Counted from the first letter of the stretch, positions 17,970 through 26,025 are shown. The stretch: 64,000 nucleotides of DNA from Aeolococcus sp050734155 (GCA_050734155.1 JBOHUD010000023.1:84825-148824); one strand, 5' to 3'. Numbers and translations are program-made. The notes: a model not told the origin generated them from the sequence alone.

Positions 17970-18546
17970 GCGGCGAGCCCAGAGCACACGCGAGACGCGC
18001 GAGACCCAGATCGTGTGCGCGGTCAACGTCGATGGCCTGGGACGGTCCACGATCGACCTTCCCCTCCCCTTCTTCCGCCACATGGTCGAGTCCTTCGTGA
18101 AGCACAGCGGCATGGATGTGGAGCTCAGCGGACGCGGCGACGTGGAGGTGGACACCCATCACCTGGTCGAGGACACCGGCCTGGTGCTGGGCGGCTGCGT
18201 GTCCGAGGCGCTGCGCGACCGTGCCGGGATCGCCCGCTTCGGACACGCCTACGCGCCGCTCGACGAGGCCCTGGTGCGCTGCGCGCTCGACTATGGAAAG
18301 CGCCCCCACGTCGTCTACGAGATGACCGGCCTCGCCGGCCGGATCAACGATTTCGACGTTGCCGTGCTCCAGGAGTTCGTGCGCGGCTACGCGCAGTCGG
18401 GCGGGATCAGCCTGCACCTCGACCTGATCCGCGGCGACAACCTGCACCACATGGCCGAGGCCGCCTTCAAGGCGCTCGGCCTGGCAACCCGGCAGGCTCT
18501 GATGGTGGTCGGGGACGGCATTCCCTCGACCAAGGGGACACTGTGA
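17962..18546 (+). CDS. hisB: Imidazoleglycerol-phosphate dehydratase
   Basis: A 194-residue monofunctional dehydratase that converts imidazoleglycerol phosphate to imidazole-acetol phosphate using manganese. The two duplicated histidine motifs are present, THHLVEDTGLVLG and NLHHMAEAAFKALG, together with the C-terminal PSTKGTL. It lacks the HAD phosphatase domain of the enterobacterial fusion, consistent with a separate HisN downstream. GTG start at 17962 overlaps the hisD end by 8 bases; the stop overlaps the hisH start by 4. Confidence 0.96.
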   Translation: MTERRAQSTRETRETQIVCAVNVDGLGRSTIDLPLPFFRHMVESFVKHSGMDVELSGRGDVEVDTHHLVEDTGLVLGGCVSEALRDRAGIARFGHAYAPLDEALVRCALDYGKRPHVVYEMTGLAGRINDFDVAVLQEFVRGYAQSGGISLHLDLIRGDNLHHMAEAAFKALGLATRQALMVVGDGIPSTKGTL

Positions 18547-19187
18547 ACGCCGCCGGCCCGCCCCGCGTGGGCATCTGCGACTACGGCGTCGGCAACCTGC
18601 GCAGCGTCGAGCGCGCGCTGATCGCCGGCGGAGCCCGCCCGCTGCTGAGCTCGGACCCCAGCCGGCTCGCCGACTGTGACGGGCTCGTGCTCCCCGGCGT
18701 GGGAGCCTTCGCGGTCGCGGTCAGGGTGCTGCGCGAGCGCGGCATCGACTCGGTGGTCGCCGAGATGGTGGGGCGCGGCCGGCCGATCCTCGGGGTCTGC
18801 CTGGGTTTTCAACTCCTCTTCGAGCACAGTGACGAGGGCGCCGGGGGCCGCGGGCTGGGGCTGCTGCGCGGCAGCGTGCGCCGCCTCGAGGCGCGCCGTG
18901 GCAAGGTGCCGCACATGGGCTGGAACCGACTGACGGTGAGACGCCCGTCGGCCCTGCTCGACTCCCGCACGGACTCCGACTTCGTGTACTTCGTGCACTC
19001 CTACGCGGCGATTCCCGACGACGCCGGTGACGTGGTGGCGACCGCCGACTACGGCGGTGAGCTGGTGGCCGCGGTGGAGCGCGGCATGGTGCACGGCACC
19101 CAGTTCCATCCCGAGAAGAGCGGCGCTGCCGGGCTGCGCGTCTACGCCAATTTCGCCAGCCTCTGCGCCCTGCCGGTGCGCGCCTGA
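18543..19187 (+). CDS. hisH: Imidazole glycerol phosphate synthase, glutaminase subunit
   Basis: A 214-residue class I glutamine amidotransferase that delivers ammonia to HisF. The catalytic cysteine lies in GVCLGFQLLFEHS and the His/Glu pair in GTQFHPEKSGAAG; the N-terminal GICDYGVGNLRSVERAL is typical. GTG start at 18543, embedded in the end of hisB (GTGA). It is followed 8 bases later by hisA, whose GTG start is close enough for coupling. Confidence 0.96.
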   Translation: MNAAGPPRVGICDYGVGNLRSVERALIAGGARPLLSSDPSRLADCDGLVLPGVGAFAVAVRVLRERGIDSVVAEMVGRGRPILGVCLGFQLLFEHSDEGAGGRGLGLLRGSVRRLEARRGKVPHMGWNRLTVRRPSALLDSRTDSDFVYFVHSYAAIPDDAGDVVATADYGGELVAAVERGMVHGTQFHPEKSGAAGLRVYANFASLCALPVRA

Positions 19188-19195
19188 GCCCAGTC

Positions 19196-19933
19196 GTGCT
19201 GGTCATCCCCGCCATCGACCTGCGCGGCGGACGGGTGGTCCGCCTCCTCCACGGTGACTACGCGCGCGAGACGGTGTTCAGCGACGACCCGGTCGCCGTG
19301 GTGAGGACCCTCGCCGCCAGCGGCGCCGGTCGCGTCCACCTGGTCGATCTCGACTCCGCCAGGGGTGCGGCCGACGCGGCGTCGGCGCTGGCGGCGTCGG
19401 CCGTGGTGCGGACGCTGGCCGGGCTGGGCCTGGAGGTCGAGGTGGGCGGCGGGGTGCGCGACGTCGCGGCCGCGCAGCGATGGTTCGACGCCGGGGCCTC
19501 GCACGTGGTCATCGGCAGCCTCGCCGTGGGCGATCCCATCGCCGCCCTGGCGCTGTGCACGACCTTCGCCGGTCGGGCGTTCATCGCCCTCGACGTCCGC
19601 GGTGGCGACGCCCAGGCGCAGGGCTGGACACGGGCCGGCGGAGACGCGATGGCTCACCTGGCGCGGTGGGCGACCTGGCCGGTGGCGGGCGTGGTGTTCA
19701 CGGCGATCGAGCGCGACGGCGCCCTCGGCGGCCCCGCCATCGAGGCACTCGGTGACGTCTGCAGGCGATTCCCGGGACCCGTGATCGCCAGCGGGGGGAT
19801 CACCACCATCGACGACGCGCGCGCCTGCCGCGACGCCGGCGCGGCCGGTGTCATCGTCGGGCGCGCCGTCCACGAGGGCATCTTCGACCTCGGCCTGGCG
19901 GTGGCCAGCCTCGCCGGCGGCGCCGGGCCGTGA
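19196..19933 (+). CDS. hisA: ProFAR isomerase (HisA)
   Basis: A 245-residue TIM barrel that isomerises N'-ProFAR to PRFAR. IPAIDLRGGRVVRL carries the first catalytic Asp; VGGGVRDVAAAQRWFDAG is the phosphate-binding strand; IERDGALGGPAIEAL carries the second catalytic region, and IASGGITTIDD the C-terminal phosphate site. Related bifunctional PriA enzymes also serve tryptophan synthesis in Actinobacteria; no decisive residue was checked, and no trpF is in the window. GTG start at 19196. Confidence 0.94.
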   Translation: MLVIPAIDLRGGRVVRLLHGDYARETVFSDDPVAVVRTLAASGAGRVHLVDLDSARGAADAASALAASAVVRTLAGLGLEVEVGGGVRDVAAAQRWFDAGASHVVIGSLAVGDPIAALALCTTFAGRAFIALDVRGGDAQAQGWTRAGGDAMAHLARWATWPVAGVVFTAIERDGALGGPAIEALGDVCRRFPGPVIASGGITTIDDARACRDAGAAGVIVGRAVHEGIFDLGLAVASLAGGAGP

Positions 19934-20688
19934 GCCTCGCCAAGCGCGTGGTCGCCTGCCTCGATGTCGATCGGGGTCGCGTCGTCAAGGGCGTCAACTT
20001 CGTCGCGCTCCGCGATGCCGGCGACCCGGCCGAGCTGGCAGCGCGCTACGACGCCGACCTCGCCGACGAGCTGGTCTTCCTCGACATCACCGCCTCCAGC
20101 GGCCACCGCGAGATCCTCGTCGACGCGGTGCGCCGCACCGCCGACTCCGTGTTCATCCCGCTCACCGTCGGTGGTGGTGTCCGCAGCCTCGACGACATCG
20201 ACCGGTTGCTGCGAGCCGGCTGCGACAAGGTGTCGCTGAACACCGCAGCGCTGCAGCGGCCCGAGCTCATCGAGGCAGCTGCGGAGCGCTTCGGCGAGCA
20301 GTGCGTGGTGGTCGCCATCGATGCTCGCCGGAGCGGGGACGGCTGGACGGTGTACTCCCACGGCGGCCGTCATGACGCGCACCGCGATGCGGTGGGGTGG
20401 GCGTGCGAGGCGGCCGAGCGCGGCGCCGGAGAGATCCTGATCACCAGCATGGATCGCGACGGCACCGGCAGCGGCTACGACATCGCGCTCACGGCCGCCA
20501 CCGCCGCCGCCATCCCGGTGCCGGTCATCGCCAGCGGCGGCGCCGGCGAGCCCGAGCACCTTCGCGTGGTGCTCACCGAGGGCGGTGCGGATGCGGCGCT
20601 GGCAGCGTCGATCTTTCACTTCGAGTCCTATCCGATCCCGGTGACCAAGCGGTACCTGGCGAGCGCCGGAGTGGAGGTGCGCCGGTGA
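19930..20688 (+). CDS. hisF: Imidazole glycerol phosphate synthase, cyclase subunit
   Basis: A 252-residue TIM barrel that, with HisH ammonia, makes imidazoleglycerol phosphate and AICAR. ACLDVDRGRVVKGVNF carries the N-terminal catalytic Asp, TVGGGVRSLDD the phosphate site and SMDRDGTGSGYD the second catalytic Asp; IASGGAGEPEH is the C-terminal phosphate site. Its GTG start overlaps the hisA stop by 4 bases, and its stop overlaps the hisI start by 4. Confidence 0.96.
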   Translation: MSLAKRVVACLDVDRGRVVKGVNFVALRDAGDPAELAARYDADLADELVFLDITASSGHREILVDAVRRTADSVFIPLTVGGGVRSLDDIDRLLRAGCDKVSLNTAALQRPELIEAAAERFGEQCVVVAIDARRSGDGWTVYSHGGRHDAHRDAVGWACEAAERGAGEILITSMDRDGTGSGYDIALTAATAAAIPVPVIASGGAGEPEHLRVVLTEGGADAALAASIFHFESYPIPVTKRYLASAGVEVRR

Positions 20689-21014
20689 GCGAGCGGCCGC
20701 GTTTCGACGGCGAGGGGCTGGTCCCGGCGATCGTGCAGGACGCGTCCAGCGGGATGGTTCTCATGCTCGCCTACATGAACGCGCAGGCGTGGGAGCGCAC
20801 CCTGCGCACCGGCCAGGCCTGGTTCTGGAGCCGCTCGCGCGGAGAACTCTGGGAGAAGGGTGCGAGCAGCGGTCACCGCATGGCGGTGCTGGAGATCCGG
20901 CTCGACTGCGACCAGGACACCGTGCTGCTGCGCGTCGACCCCAGCGGACCCGCCTGTCACACCGGTGAGCGCTCCTGCTTCTTCACCGTCGTGGAGGGCG
21001 ACGGGGATGGGTGA
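20685..21014 (+). CDS. hisI: Phosphoribosyl-AMP cyclohydrolase
   Basis: A 109-residue HisI without a HisE (pyrophosphohydrolase) domain. The family signatures FWSRSRGELWEKG and RLDCDQDTVLLRV are present, and the metal-binding cysteines lie in DCDQD and ACHTGERSCFF. It opens the adenine ring of phosphoribosyl-AMP. Because hisE is missing here and elsewhere in the window, the preceding pyrophosphohydrolase step must be encoded elsewhere. GTG start at 20685 overlaps hisF by 4 bases. Confidence 0.95.
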   Translation: MSERPRFDGEGLVPAIVQDASSGMVLMLAYMNAQAWERTLRTGQAWFWSRSRGELWEKGASSGHRMAVLEIRLDCDQDTVLLRVDPSGPACHTGERSCFFTVVEGDGDG

Positions 21015-21810
21015 CCGGGGCGGCGATCTCCGGTTGGCGCTGGAGCTGGCCGACCTCGCCGACGAGATCACCACCCGCCGCTTCCGGTCGATCGACCTGC
21101 GCATCGACAGCAAAGCCGACGGCAGCCCGCTGACCGATGCCGACTCGGCCGTCGAGGAGATGATCCGCGCGCGCCTCGCCGCGGCACGCCCCGGGCATGC
21201 GGTGCTCGGTGAGGAAGGCGGCCGCAGCGGAGAGGGCGACTGGCGCTGGGTCGTCGATCCTGTCGACGGGACCAAGAACTTCGCCCGCGGGGTGCCGGTT
21301 TGGGCGACGCTGCTCTCGCTGCAGCACCACGGCGAGGAGACCTGCGCGGTGGTCAGCGCCCCGGCACTGGGGCGGCGGTGGTGGGCGGCTCAGGGCCGCG
21401 GCGCGCACTGCAACGGCACACCGCTGCGGGTCTCGACGGTGTCCCGGCTGGAGGATGCCAGCGTCTCCTTCACCGACGTGCGCCACTTCGCGCGGCTGGG
21501 GTGGGGCGACGGCTTCGCGCGCCTCGCGGACGCGTGCCGGGTGCTGCGCGGCTTCGGTGATTTCTGGTCGCACATGCTGGTGGCCGAGGGCGCCATCGAC
21601 TGTGGGATCGAGCCCATCGTCAACGAGTGGGACGTCAGCGCGGTCCGCCTCATCGTGCGCGAGGCCGGGGGCCGGTTCACGGACTTCTCCGGCGTCGACG
21701 ACTGCCGCGGGGGCAGCGTGATCACCAGCAACGGCCACCTCCATGAGCAGGTGCTCGCCTGCCTGGGCAGCACGCCCGATCGGCCGGGGGATGTCCGCGC
21801 GGCGCCCTGA
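21007..21810 (+). CDS. hisN: Histidinol-phosphatase, inositol-monophosphatase family
   Basis: A 267-residue magnesium-dependent phosphatase. The metal-binding motifs LGEEGG, WRWVVDPVDGTKNFARG and NEWDVSAV are intact. Its position at the end of the histidine operon, overlapping hisI by 8 bases, makes histidinol-phosphate the probable substrate, completing the step that monofunctional HisB lacks. ATG start at 21007. A second family member is encoded at 22721-23524. Confidence 0.92.
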   Translation: MGDRGGDLRLALELADLADEITTRRFRSIDLRIDSKADGSPLTDADSAVEEMIRARLAAARPGHAVLGEEGGRSGEGDWRWVVDPVDGTKNFARGVPVWATLLSLQHHGEETCAVVSAPALGRRWWAAQGRGAHCNGTPLRVSTVSRLEDASVSFTDVRHFARLGWGDGFARLADACRVLRGFGDFWSHMLVAEGAIDCGIEPIVNEWDVSAVRLIVREAGGRFTDFSGVDDCRGGSVITSNGHLHEQVLACLGSTPDRPGDVRAAP

Positions 21811-21849
21811 TGCTCTGGCCGCCGGGCTCAGCGGTGACGGAGGACCACG

Positions 21850-21960
21850 ATGATGGCGACGCAGCAGTGTCCGGTGTGCGGCGAATGGGTCGACGACATG
21901 GCCGTCGAGTTCTGCCCCACCTGTGGGGAGGCGATCACACCGGAGGACTCCGCCGTCTGA
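21850..21960 (+). CDS. Zinc-ribbon microprotein (36 residues)
   Basis: A 36-codon reading frame that starts with two ATGs after a GGAGG ribosome site about 5 bases upstream and ends in TGA. It encodes two CxxC knuckles, CPVCGEW near residues 7-13 and CPTCGEA near 22-28, with 11 residues between them: the classic spacing of a small zinc ribbon. The tail is acidic. It begins 39 bases after hisN and may be the last gene of the histidine operon; it ends 10 bases before the opposing gene's stop. Function is unknown. Both knuckles plus a good ribosome site argue that it is translated. Confidence 0.72.
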   Translation: MMATQQCPVCGEWVDDMAVEFCPTCGEAITPEDSAV

Positions 21961-21970
21961 GCGCAGCCGG

Positions 21971-22621
21971 TCAGTGCGCTCCCGCGCCCTCACCGACGGG
22001 GAGCTCGGCGTCGATCCACGCCTGCAGCGCGTCGCCCGATTCCCACGAGGTGATCAGGGCATGGCGGGGCTGGGGTCCGGGGTTGTGCACCACGTGCCAG
22101 AGGCGCTGGGTGTCGATGACCATCTGCATGCCGGCGTGCAGCGGGATCAGCGATTCCGTCGCCTCATCGTCCTTGTCCTGGCGGAGGATGAAGGTGGCGT
22201 TGGTGTCGGTGAGCTCCAACCACGAGCGCACCACCCACCCCTCGCCGTCGGGGTTGAGCCGGTTGTTGTCGTCGAGATGCTGCTGGCGGCGGGCGTACGC
22301 CTCGTCGCTGGGGTTGAGCTTGATGACGCGCACGCGGCCGTAGCGCGCCCCCACCGCCTCGACGTAGCGGACCAGCGAGGGGGCGATCTCGCGGTTCCTG
22401 GTCCAGATGCCGTCCTTGTCGGGCTTGCCATGGTCCCAGAAGCCGGCGCACTCCATCTCGCCGAGCGCCGAGGCCAGGGGTGCGAAGTTGGTGTCTCCCC
22501 CGCTCTTCCAGTCCAGGTACTCGAGACCCTGCCACTCGCTGGTGGGGATGGCGGGACCCTGGTGATCGCGCAGGACGACGAAGCCCTTCTCATCGAAGAT
22601 CGGCAGGGTGCGGTGGGCCAT
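21971..22621 (-). CDS. Putative double-stranded beta-helix (2OG-oxygenase-like) protein
   Basis: A 216-residue soluble protein of uncertain family. The central and C-terminal parts look like a jelly-roll: a QHLDDNN stretch (possible HxD metal site), a long hydrophobic/charged beta region, then QRLWHVVHNPGPQPRHALITS with candidate distal His and an Arg. This layout is seen in aspartyl/asparaginyl hydroxylase-like and other 2-oxoglutarate oxygenases, but the match is by motif order only. It is transcribed alone, divergent from an inositol-monophosphatase paralogue with about 99 bases between starts. Confidence 0.6.
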   Translation of the reverse strand: MAHRTLPIFDEKGFVVLRDHQGPAIPTSEWQGLEYLDWKSGGDTNFAPLASALGEMECAGFWDHGKPDKDGIWTRNREIAPSLVRYVEAVGARYGRVRVIKLNPSDEAYARRQQHLDDNNRLNPDGEGWVVRSWLELTDTNATFILRQDKDDEATESLIPLHAGMQMVIDTQRLWHVVHNPGPQPRHALITSWESGDALQAWIDAELPVGEGAGAH

Positions 22622-22720
22622 GGCTGGAGACTCCTGTGGGGGGAGGACGCCGAGCGATTGTCGAAGCTGCCGCTAGGGTACGCCGGGCGCCACCGCCGGG
22701 GTCGCCGGTAGGCTTGCGCC

Positions 22721-23524
22721 GTGATCGGCCCCGCCGTCGCCGCGCTCGACGAGGAGCTCGCGCTCGCCCACGAGCTGGCCGACCTGGCCGACGCCATCTC
22801 GATGGATCGATTCCGGGCCCTCGACCTGGTGGTCACCTCCAAGCCCGACCTCACCCCGGTCACCGAGGCCGACCATGGCATCGAGCGCGCCATCCGCGAG
22901 CTCTTGGGCCGCCGTCGCCCCGACCACGGCATCGTCGGCGAGGAGTTCGGGGGCGACGTGCACGCCCGCGCGGGGTGGCGCTGGGTGATCGACCCCATCG
23001 ACGGCACCAAGAGCTTCGTGCGCGGCAACGAGACGTGGGGGACGCTGATCGCCCTGCAACAGGACGGACGCTCGATGGTGGCGATCGCCTCCACGCCCTC
23101 CTACGGGCACCGCTACGCCGCCGTTCGCGGGGGCGGGGCAACGGTGGACGGACGCAGCCTGCGGGTGTCGCAGATCAGCAGCATCGAGCAGTCCCTGATC
23201 GCCCACACCTCGGTGTCAGGATTCGCCCGCATCGGCATGTCCGCGGCACTGGTGGCGATCGCGGGACGGTGCTGGGACGCGCGCGGGATGGGCAACACCC
23301 ATTCGCACCTGGCCGTCGCGCGGGGGACGGCGGACATCGGCTGGACGTCGCGCGCCAATCTCTGGGACTACGCCGCCCTCTCCCTGATCGTCGAGGAGGC
23401 GGGGGGGCGGTTCCTGGACCGATCCGCCGATGGTCCGCTTGGCGGCACCGGGCTGTCCACCAACGGGCTGCTCCACGACGAGGTCGTCGCCCTCACCGGC
23501 GCCGACCGCCACCGCCGGCCCTGA
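22721..23524 (+). CDS. Inositol-monophosphatase-family phosphatase (second paralogue)
   Basis: A 267-residue protein clearly related to the hisN product: matching N-terminal LAHELADLADAIS, IVGEEFGG, WRWVIDPIDGTKSFVRG, and NLWDYAALSLIVEEAGG. All magnesium ligands appear intact. GTG start at 22721. Substrate could be histidinol-phosphate, inositol-phosphate or a nucleotide phosphate (CysQ-like); the sequence alone does not decide. It ends 6 bases before the opposing acidic-protein gene. Confidence 0.88.
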   Translation: MIGPAVAALDEELALAHELADLADAISMDRFRALDLVVTSKPDLTPVTEADHGIERAIRELLGRRRPDHGIVGEEFGGDVHARAGWRWVIDPIDGTKSFVRGNETWGTLIALQQDGRSMVAIASTPSYGHRYAAVRGGGATVDGRSLRVSQISSIEQSLIAHTSVSGFARIGMSAALVAIAGRCWDARGMGNTHSHLAVARGTADIGWTSRANLWDYAALSLIVEEAGGRFLDRSADGPLGGTGLSTNGLLHDEVVALTGADRHRRP

Positions 23525-23530
23525 GCCGGC

Positions 23531-23818
23531 TCAGCCGCGCCGTCGCGACCAATCCGCCGCGTTGTCCTCGAAGTTGGCAGCGTCCTCGGGACGCGATCCC
23601 GGTCCGGTCAGCTCCGCAGCGGCCAGTTGATCGGCGTCGGGTGAGTCGGCGAAGGCGTCCTCGCGATCCCCGGCCTCGGGGGCCGCCCCCGCCGGGCTCA
23701 CCTCACCCTCCTCCTCGGACTCGCGATCGGCGCTCTCCAGCGAGATCGCCGGCTCCGCCGGCGTGGTCTCCTCGGACGGGCTGTCGGGGTATCCCTCGGG
23801 GATGTCGTGCTCGGCCAT
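23531..23818 (-). CDS. Small acidic, probably disordered protein
   Basis: A 95-residue protein with no recognised domain. It is rich in Glu, Asp, Ser, Pro and Ala with almost no hydrophobic core, so it is probably unstructured; the C-terminus turns basic (WSRRRG). The ATG has an unusually strong ribosome site, AAGGAGGTGA ending a few bases upstream, which suggests high expression. It follows the MEDS/HATPase gene on the same strand after about 120 bases. Confidence 0.65.
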   Translation of the reverse strand: MAEHDIPEGYPDSPSEETTPAEPAISLESADRESEEEGEVSPAGAAPEAGDREDAFADSPDADQLAAAELTGPGSRPEDAANFEDNAADWSRRRG

Positions 23819-23941
23819 TGCTCACCTCCTTGACCGCCATCGTAGGGGGCGGACCTGATCGTGGTCGGCGTGCGCACCCACCCCGCCAGGGACGCCGTGC
23901 CCACCTCGGCGACGGCGCGCACGCTGGGGATCGACGACGAG

Positions 23942-24922
23942 CTATCCGGGCTGGGCGCCTCCGCCTGACCCGCTCCAGCCGCGCCGCATGTGCAGCCGCA
24001 CGGTCGTTCCCGCCGCGGAGGAGCGCAGCTGCACGAGGTCGCAGAGGTGATTGACCAGCCACAGGCCGCGACCGTCGCGCCAACCATCTCCCGGTCGCCG
24101 CCGGTCGACCAGAGCAGAGATGATCCGGCCGGAATCGCTGATCTCGCAGACCACGCCGTCGCGGTGGCGCCACACTCGGACGACGCCCGAGCCTCCGCCA
24201 TGGCGAAGGCTGTTGGTGGCCACCTCGTTGGCGGCGAGCACCATGTCGGCCACCCGGGCGGAGAGAAGCCCCGCGCGAGCCGCCGCGGTGGACACCAGGG
24301 TGCGCACCTCGGCGAGCGACTGCCAGCTGAAGGACAGCTCGGCGGCGTCCGCGGCCGGCTCGTCGAGCGGCGCATCCAGGGTTCCATCCGGGGCCACGCC
24401 GCCATAGGAGGCGCTGCTCCGCGAGGTCCCGCCGGCGCTGACGAAGGGATGGCCGCGTTCGGCCTCGGCGATGACGGCGGCGTCGAGGCGCGAGGTGTCG
24501 TAGGGGCAGAGCAACCACCAGGATGGTGCCTGCTCGAAGGCGACGTTGAGCAGCATCTCGTGGCGCTGGCACTCCAGCAGCGCGTTGCGATCACGCTCCG
24601 CCCACACCGGCTCACCGACACCGCGCAGGCGGCGCCCCGAGGCCCTGTGTCCATCGACGAACTCTCGCCACGCCGGGATGATCCGCCCGGGATTGGCGCC
24701 GACGCCCGCCATGTCGGCGAACCTCACGCCACCGGCCAGGCTGCCGAGCTCGTCGCGGAGACGCTCGACCTTGGCTCGGGCCACCAACACCAGGGTCGGC
24801 TCTCCCGCCTCGACGCCGTCACGGATGAACCGGCCGGTGGCGCGCAGGAACTCGTCGTCGCCCGAATAGAGCAGCGCCTCGTGGCGGAATCGCTGCCGGC
24901 CCTGCGCAGAAGCCGCGGTCAT
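23942..24922 (-). CDS. MEDS-domain / HATPase anti-sigma-factor-like protein
   Basis: A 326-residue two-domain protein. Residues about 10-175 resemble the MEDS sensory domain (RHEALLYSGDDEF, RLRGVGEPVW, CPYDTSRLD). Residues about 200-320 form an RsbW-type HATPase domain with N-box MVLAANEVATNSLRHGG, G-box EISDSGR and GRGLWLVNHLCD. RsbW proteins bind sigma factors and phosphorylate STAS antagonists; a STAS protein is encoded just upstream. The ATG at 24922 overlaps the stop of a 34-codon ORF as ATGA, so translation is probably coupled. Confidence 0.88.
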   Translation of the reverse strand: MTAASAQGRQRFRHEALLYSGDDEFLRATGRFIRDGVEAGEPTLVLVARAKVERLRDELGSLAGGVRFADMAGVGANPGRIIPAWREFVDGHRASGRRLRGVGEPVWAERDRNALLECQRHEMLLNVAFEQAPSWWLLCPYDTSRLDAAVIAEAERGHPFVSAGGTSRSSASYGGVAPDGTLDAPLDEPAADAAELSFSWQSLAEVRTLVSTAAARAGLLSARVADMVLAANEVATNSLRHGGGSGVVRVWRHRDGVVCEISDSGRIISALVDRRRPGDGWRDGRGLWLVNHLCDLVQLRSSAAGTTVRLHMRRGWSGSGGGAQPG

Positions 24923-25023
24923 GCCCTGCCGCCCAGGGGATCGCGGATGGTGACCACGGTGGCTTCAAGGATCACCGCCGAGGGGGTGCCGCTCTCGCCG
25001 GGACGGCCAGGCGCGGCACTCAT
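24919..25023 (-). CDS. Coupled small ORF (34 residues), unknown
   Basis: A 34-codon frame that exactly fills the gap between the STAS gene and the MEDS/HATPase gene. Its ATG overlaps the STAS stop as ATGA, and its own TGA overlaps the next ATG as ATGA. The peptide is proline/glycine-rich at the start, followed by a short beta-prone stretch (AVILEATVVTIRDPLGG). No known family is recognised. Alternatives are a translated leader that only couples the two genes, or chance. Two consecutive ATGA overlaps make chance less likely. Confidence 0.5.
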   Translation of the reverse strand: MSAAPGRPGESGTPSAVILEATVVTIRDPLGGRA

Positions 25024-26024
25024 GCGCAAACCCCTGTGCCGTCCACCACGACCAGGTTGGGGAGATCCGCCCAGCCGACGATCGCCAGAGCACGGCGCAG
25101 CTGGTGGGGCAGCCCACACACCACGATGCGCTGCTCGGTGCCACAGTCCCCAGCGACGCGCACCAGCGCGCGCAGCCCGCTGAGGTCGCAGAAGAGAACG
25201 TCGCGGAAGTCCACGACGACCTCGCCGGCCTCGGCGATCGCCGCCGACACCGCGGTCGCGATGGCGTCCGAGTTGGCCACGTCGACGTCTCCGCGGAGGT
25301 GGAGCGTGAGCGGATCGCTCGTCCTTTCGATGACCAGCCGGCCGGCGGCGGCGAGGATCTCTGCGTCGGCCCGCGCCCCTCCGGCGCGGCTGCCGGCTCC
25401 GAGGAAGGCGGCTGCAGGCTCGGCAAACGCGGTGAGGCGCATCTCGGCAACCGCGGGCGAGAAGAGGTGCCGGCTGCGCAACCAGGCCAGCGACCAATCG
25501 TGGAGGACCTGCTGCAACAGTTCGGCGGGCAGGCCGATGTCGGAGAGCCGGTCGCGGCGCTCCACGATGAGATGGTCGAGACGATCGAGGAACGCACTGA
25601 GCTGCATCTCCAACAGCTCGACCTGGGCACCCTCCATGGCTCCGGCCGCGAGCAGCCGCGCCTTGCTCTCCAACAGAGCGGTGCGATCGCCGGCGATGAG
25701 CTCGGCGAACTCCTCCTCCAGCGAGCGCATCATCGCCAGCCGGGCGGGGGTGACCGTCGCCACCCAGCTCAGCCGCTGGGCCGGATCACCGAGCCCGCAG
25801 CGGGGATAGAAGCGACCGGAGCGCAGCGAATCGTTGCCGACGGTGAGGTGCCGGCAGGTGGTCGCCGGACCGAGCACGCGCTCGGCGGTGTCGGTGACGG
25901 TGAAGGCGGCCGCCTGGAAGGCGGGGCACCGCGGGTTCTCGATGAACGACGCCGAGAACGAGCGCGAGTAGGGGCAGTGATCGCGACGTTCGGCCTCGCC
26001 GGCCGTCTCTCCGGTCTGCGCCAT
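25020..26024 (-). CDS. Cys-motif sensor with C-terminal STAS domain
   Basis: A 334-residue protein. The N-terminal ~80 residues hold four spaced cysteines (CPYSRSF, RCPAF, TTCRHL, RFYPRCGLGD at about 17, 33, 57 and 76), suggesting a metal or Fe-S site. A helical middle region (about 95-210) follows, then a STAS domain (about 230-330; LHLRGDVDV, VVVDFRDVLFCDLSGLRAL). In the STAS domain the Ser of DLSGL is at the usual phospho-site. It is a likely partner of the MEDS/HATPase protein in a sigma-factor partner switch. It starts 1 base after the stop of the reductase gene. Confidence 0.82.
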   Translation of the reverse strand: MAQTGETAGEAERRDHCPYSRSFSASFIENPRCPAFQAAAFTVTDTAERVLGPATTCRHLTVGNDSLRSGRFYPRCGLGDPAQRLSWVATVTPARLAMMRSLEEEFAELIAGDRTALLESKARLLAAGAMEGAQVELLEMQLSAFLDRLDHLIVERRDRLSDIGLPAELLQQVLHDWSLAWLRSRHLFSPAVAEMRLTAFAEPAAAFLGAGSRAGGARADAEILAAAGRLVIERTSDPLTLHLRGDVDVANSDAIATAVSAAIAEAGEVVVDFRDVLFCDLSGLRALVRVAGDCGTEQRIVVCGLPHQLRRALAIVGWADLPNLVVVDGTGVCA

Positions 26025-26025
26025 C

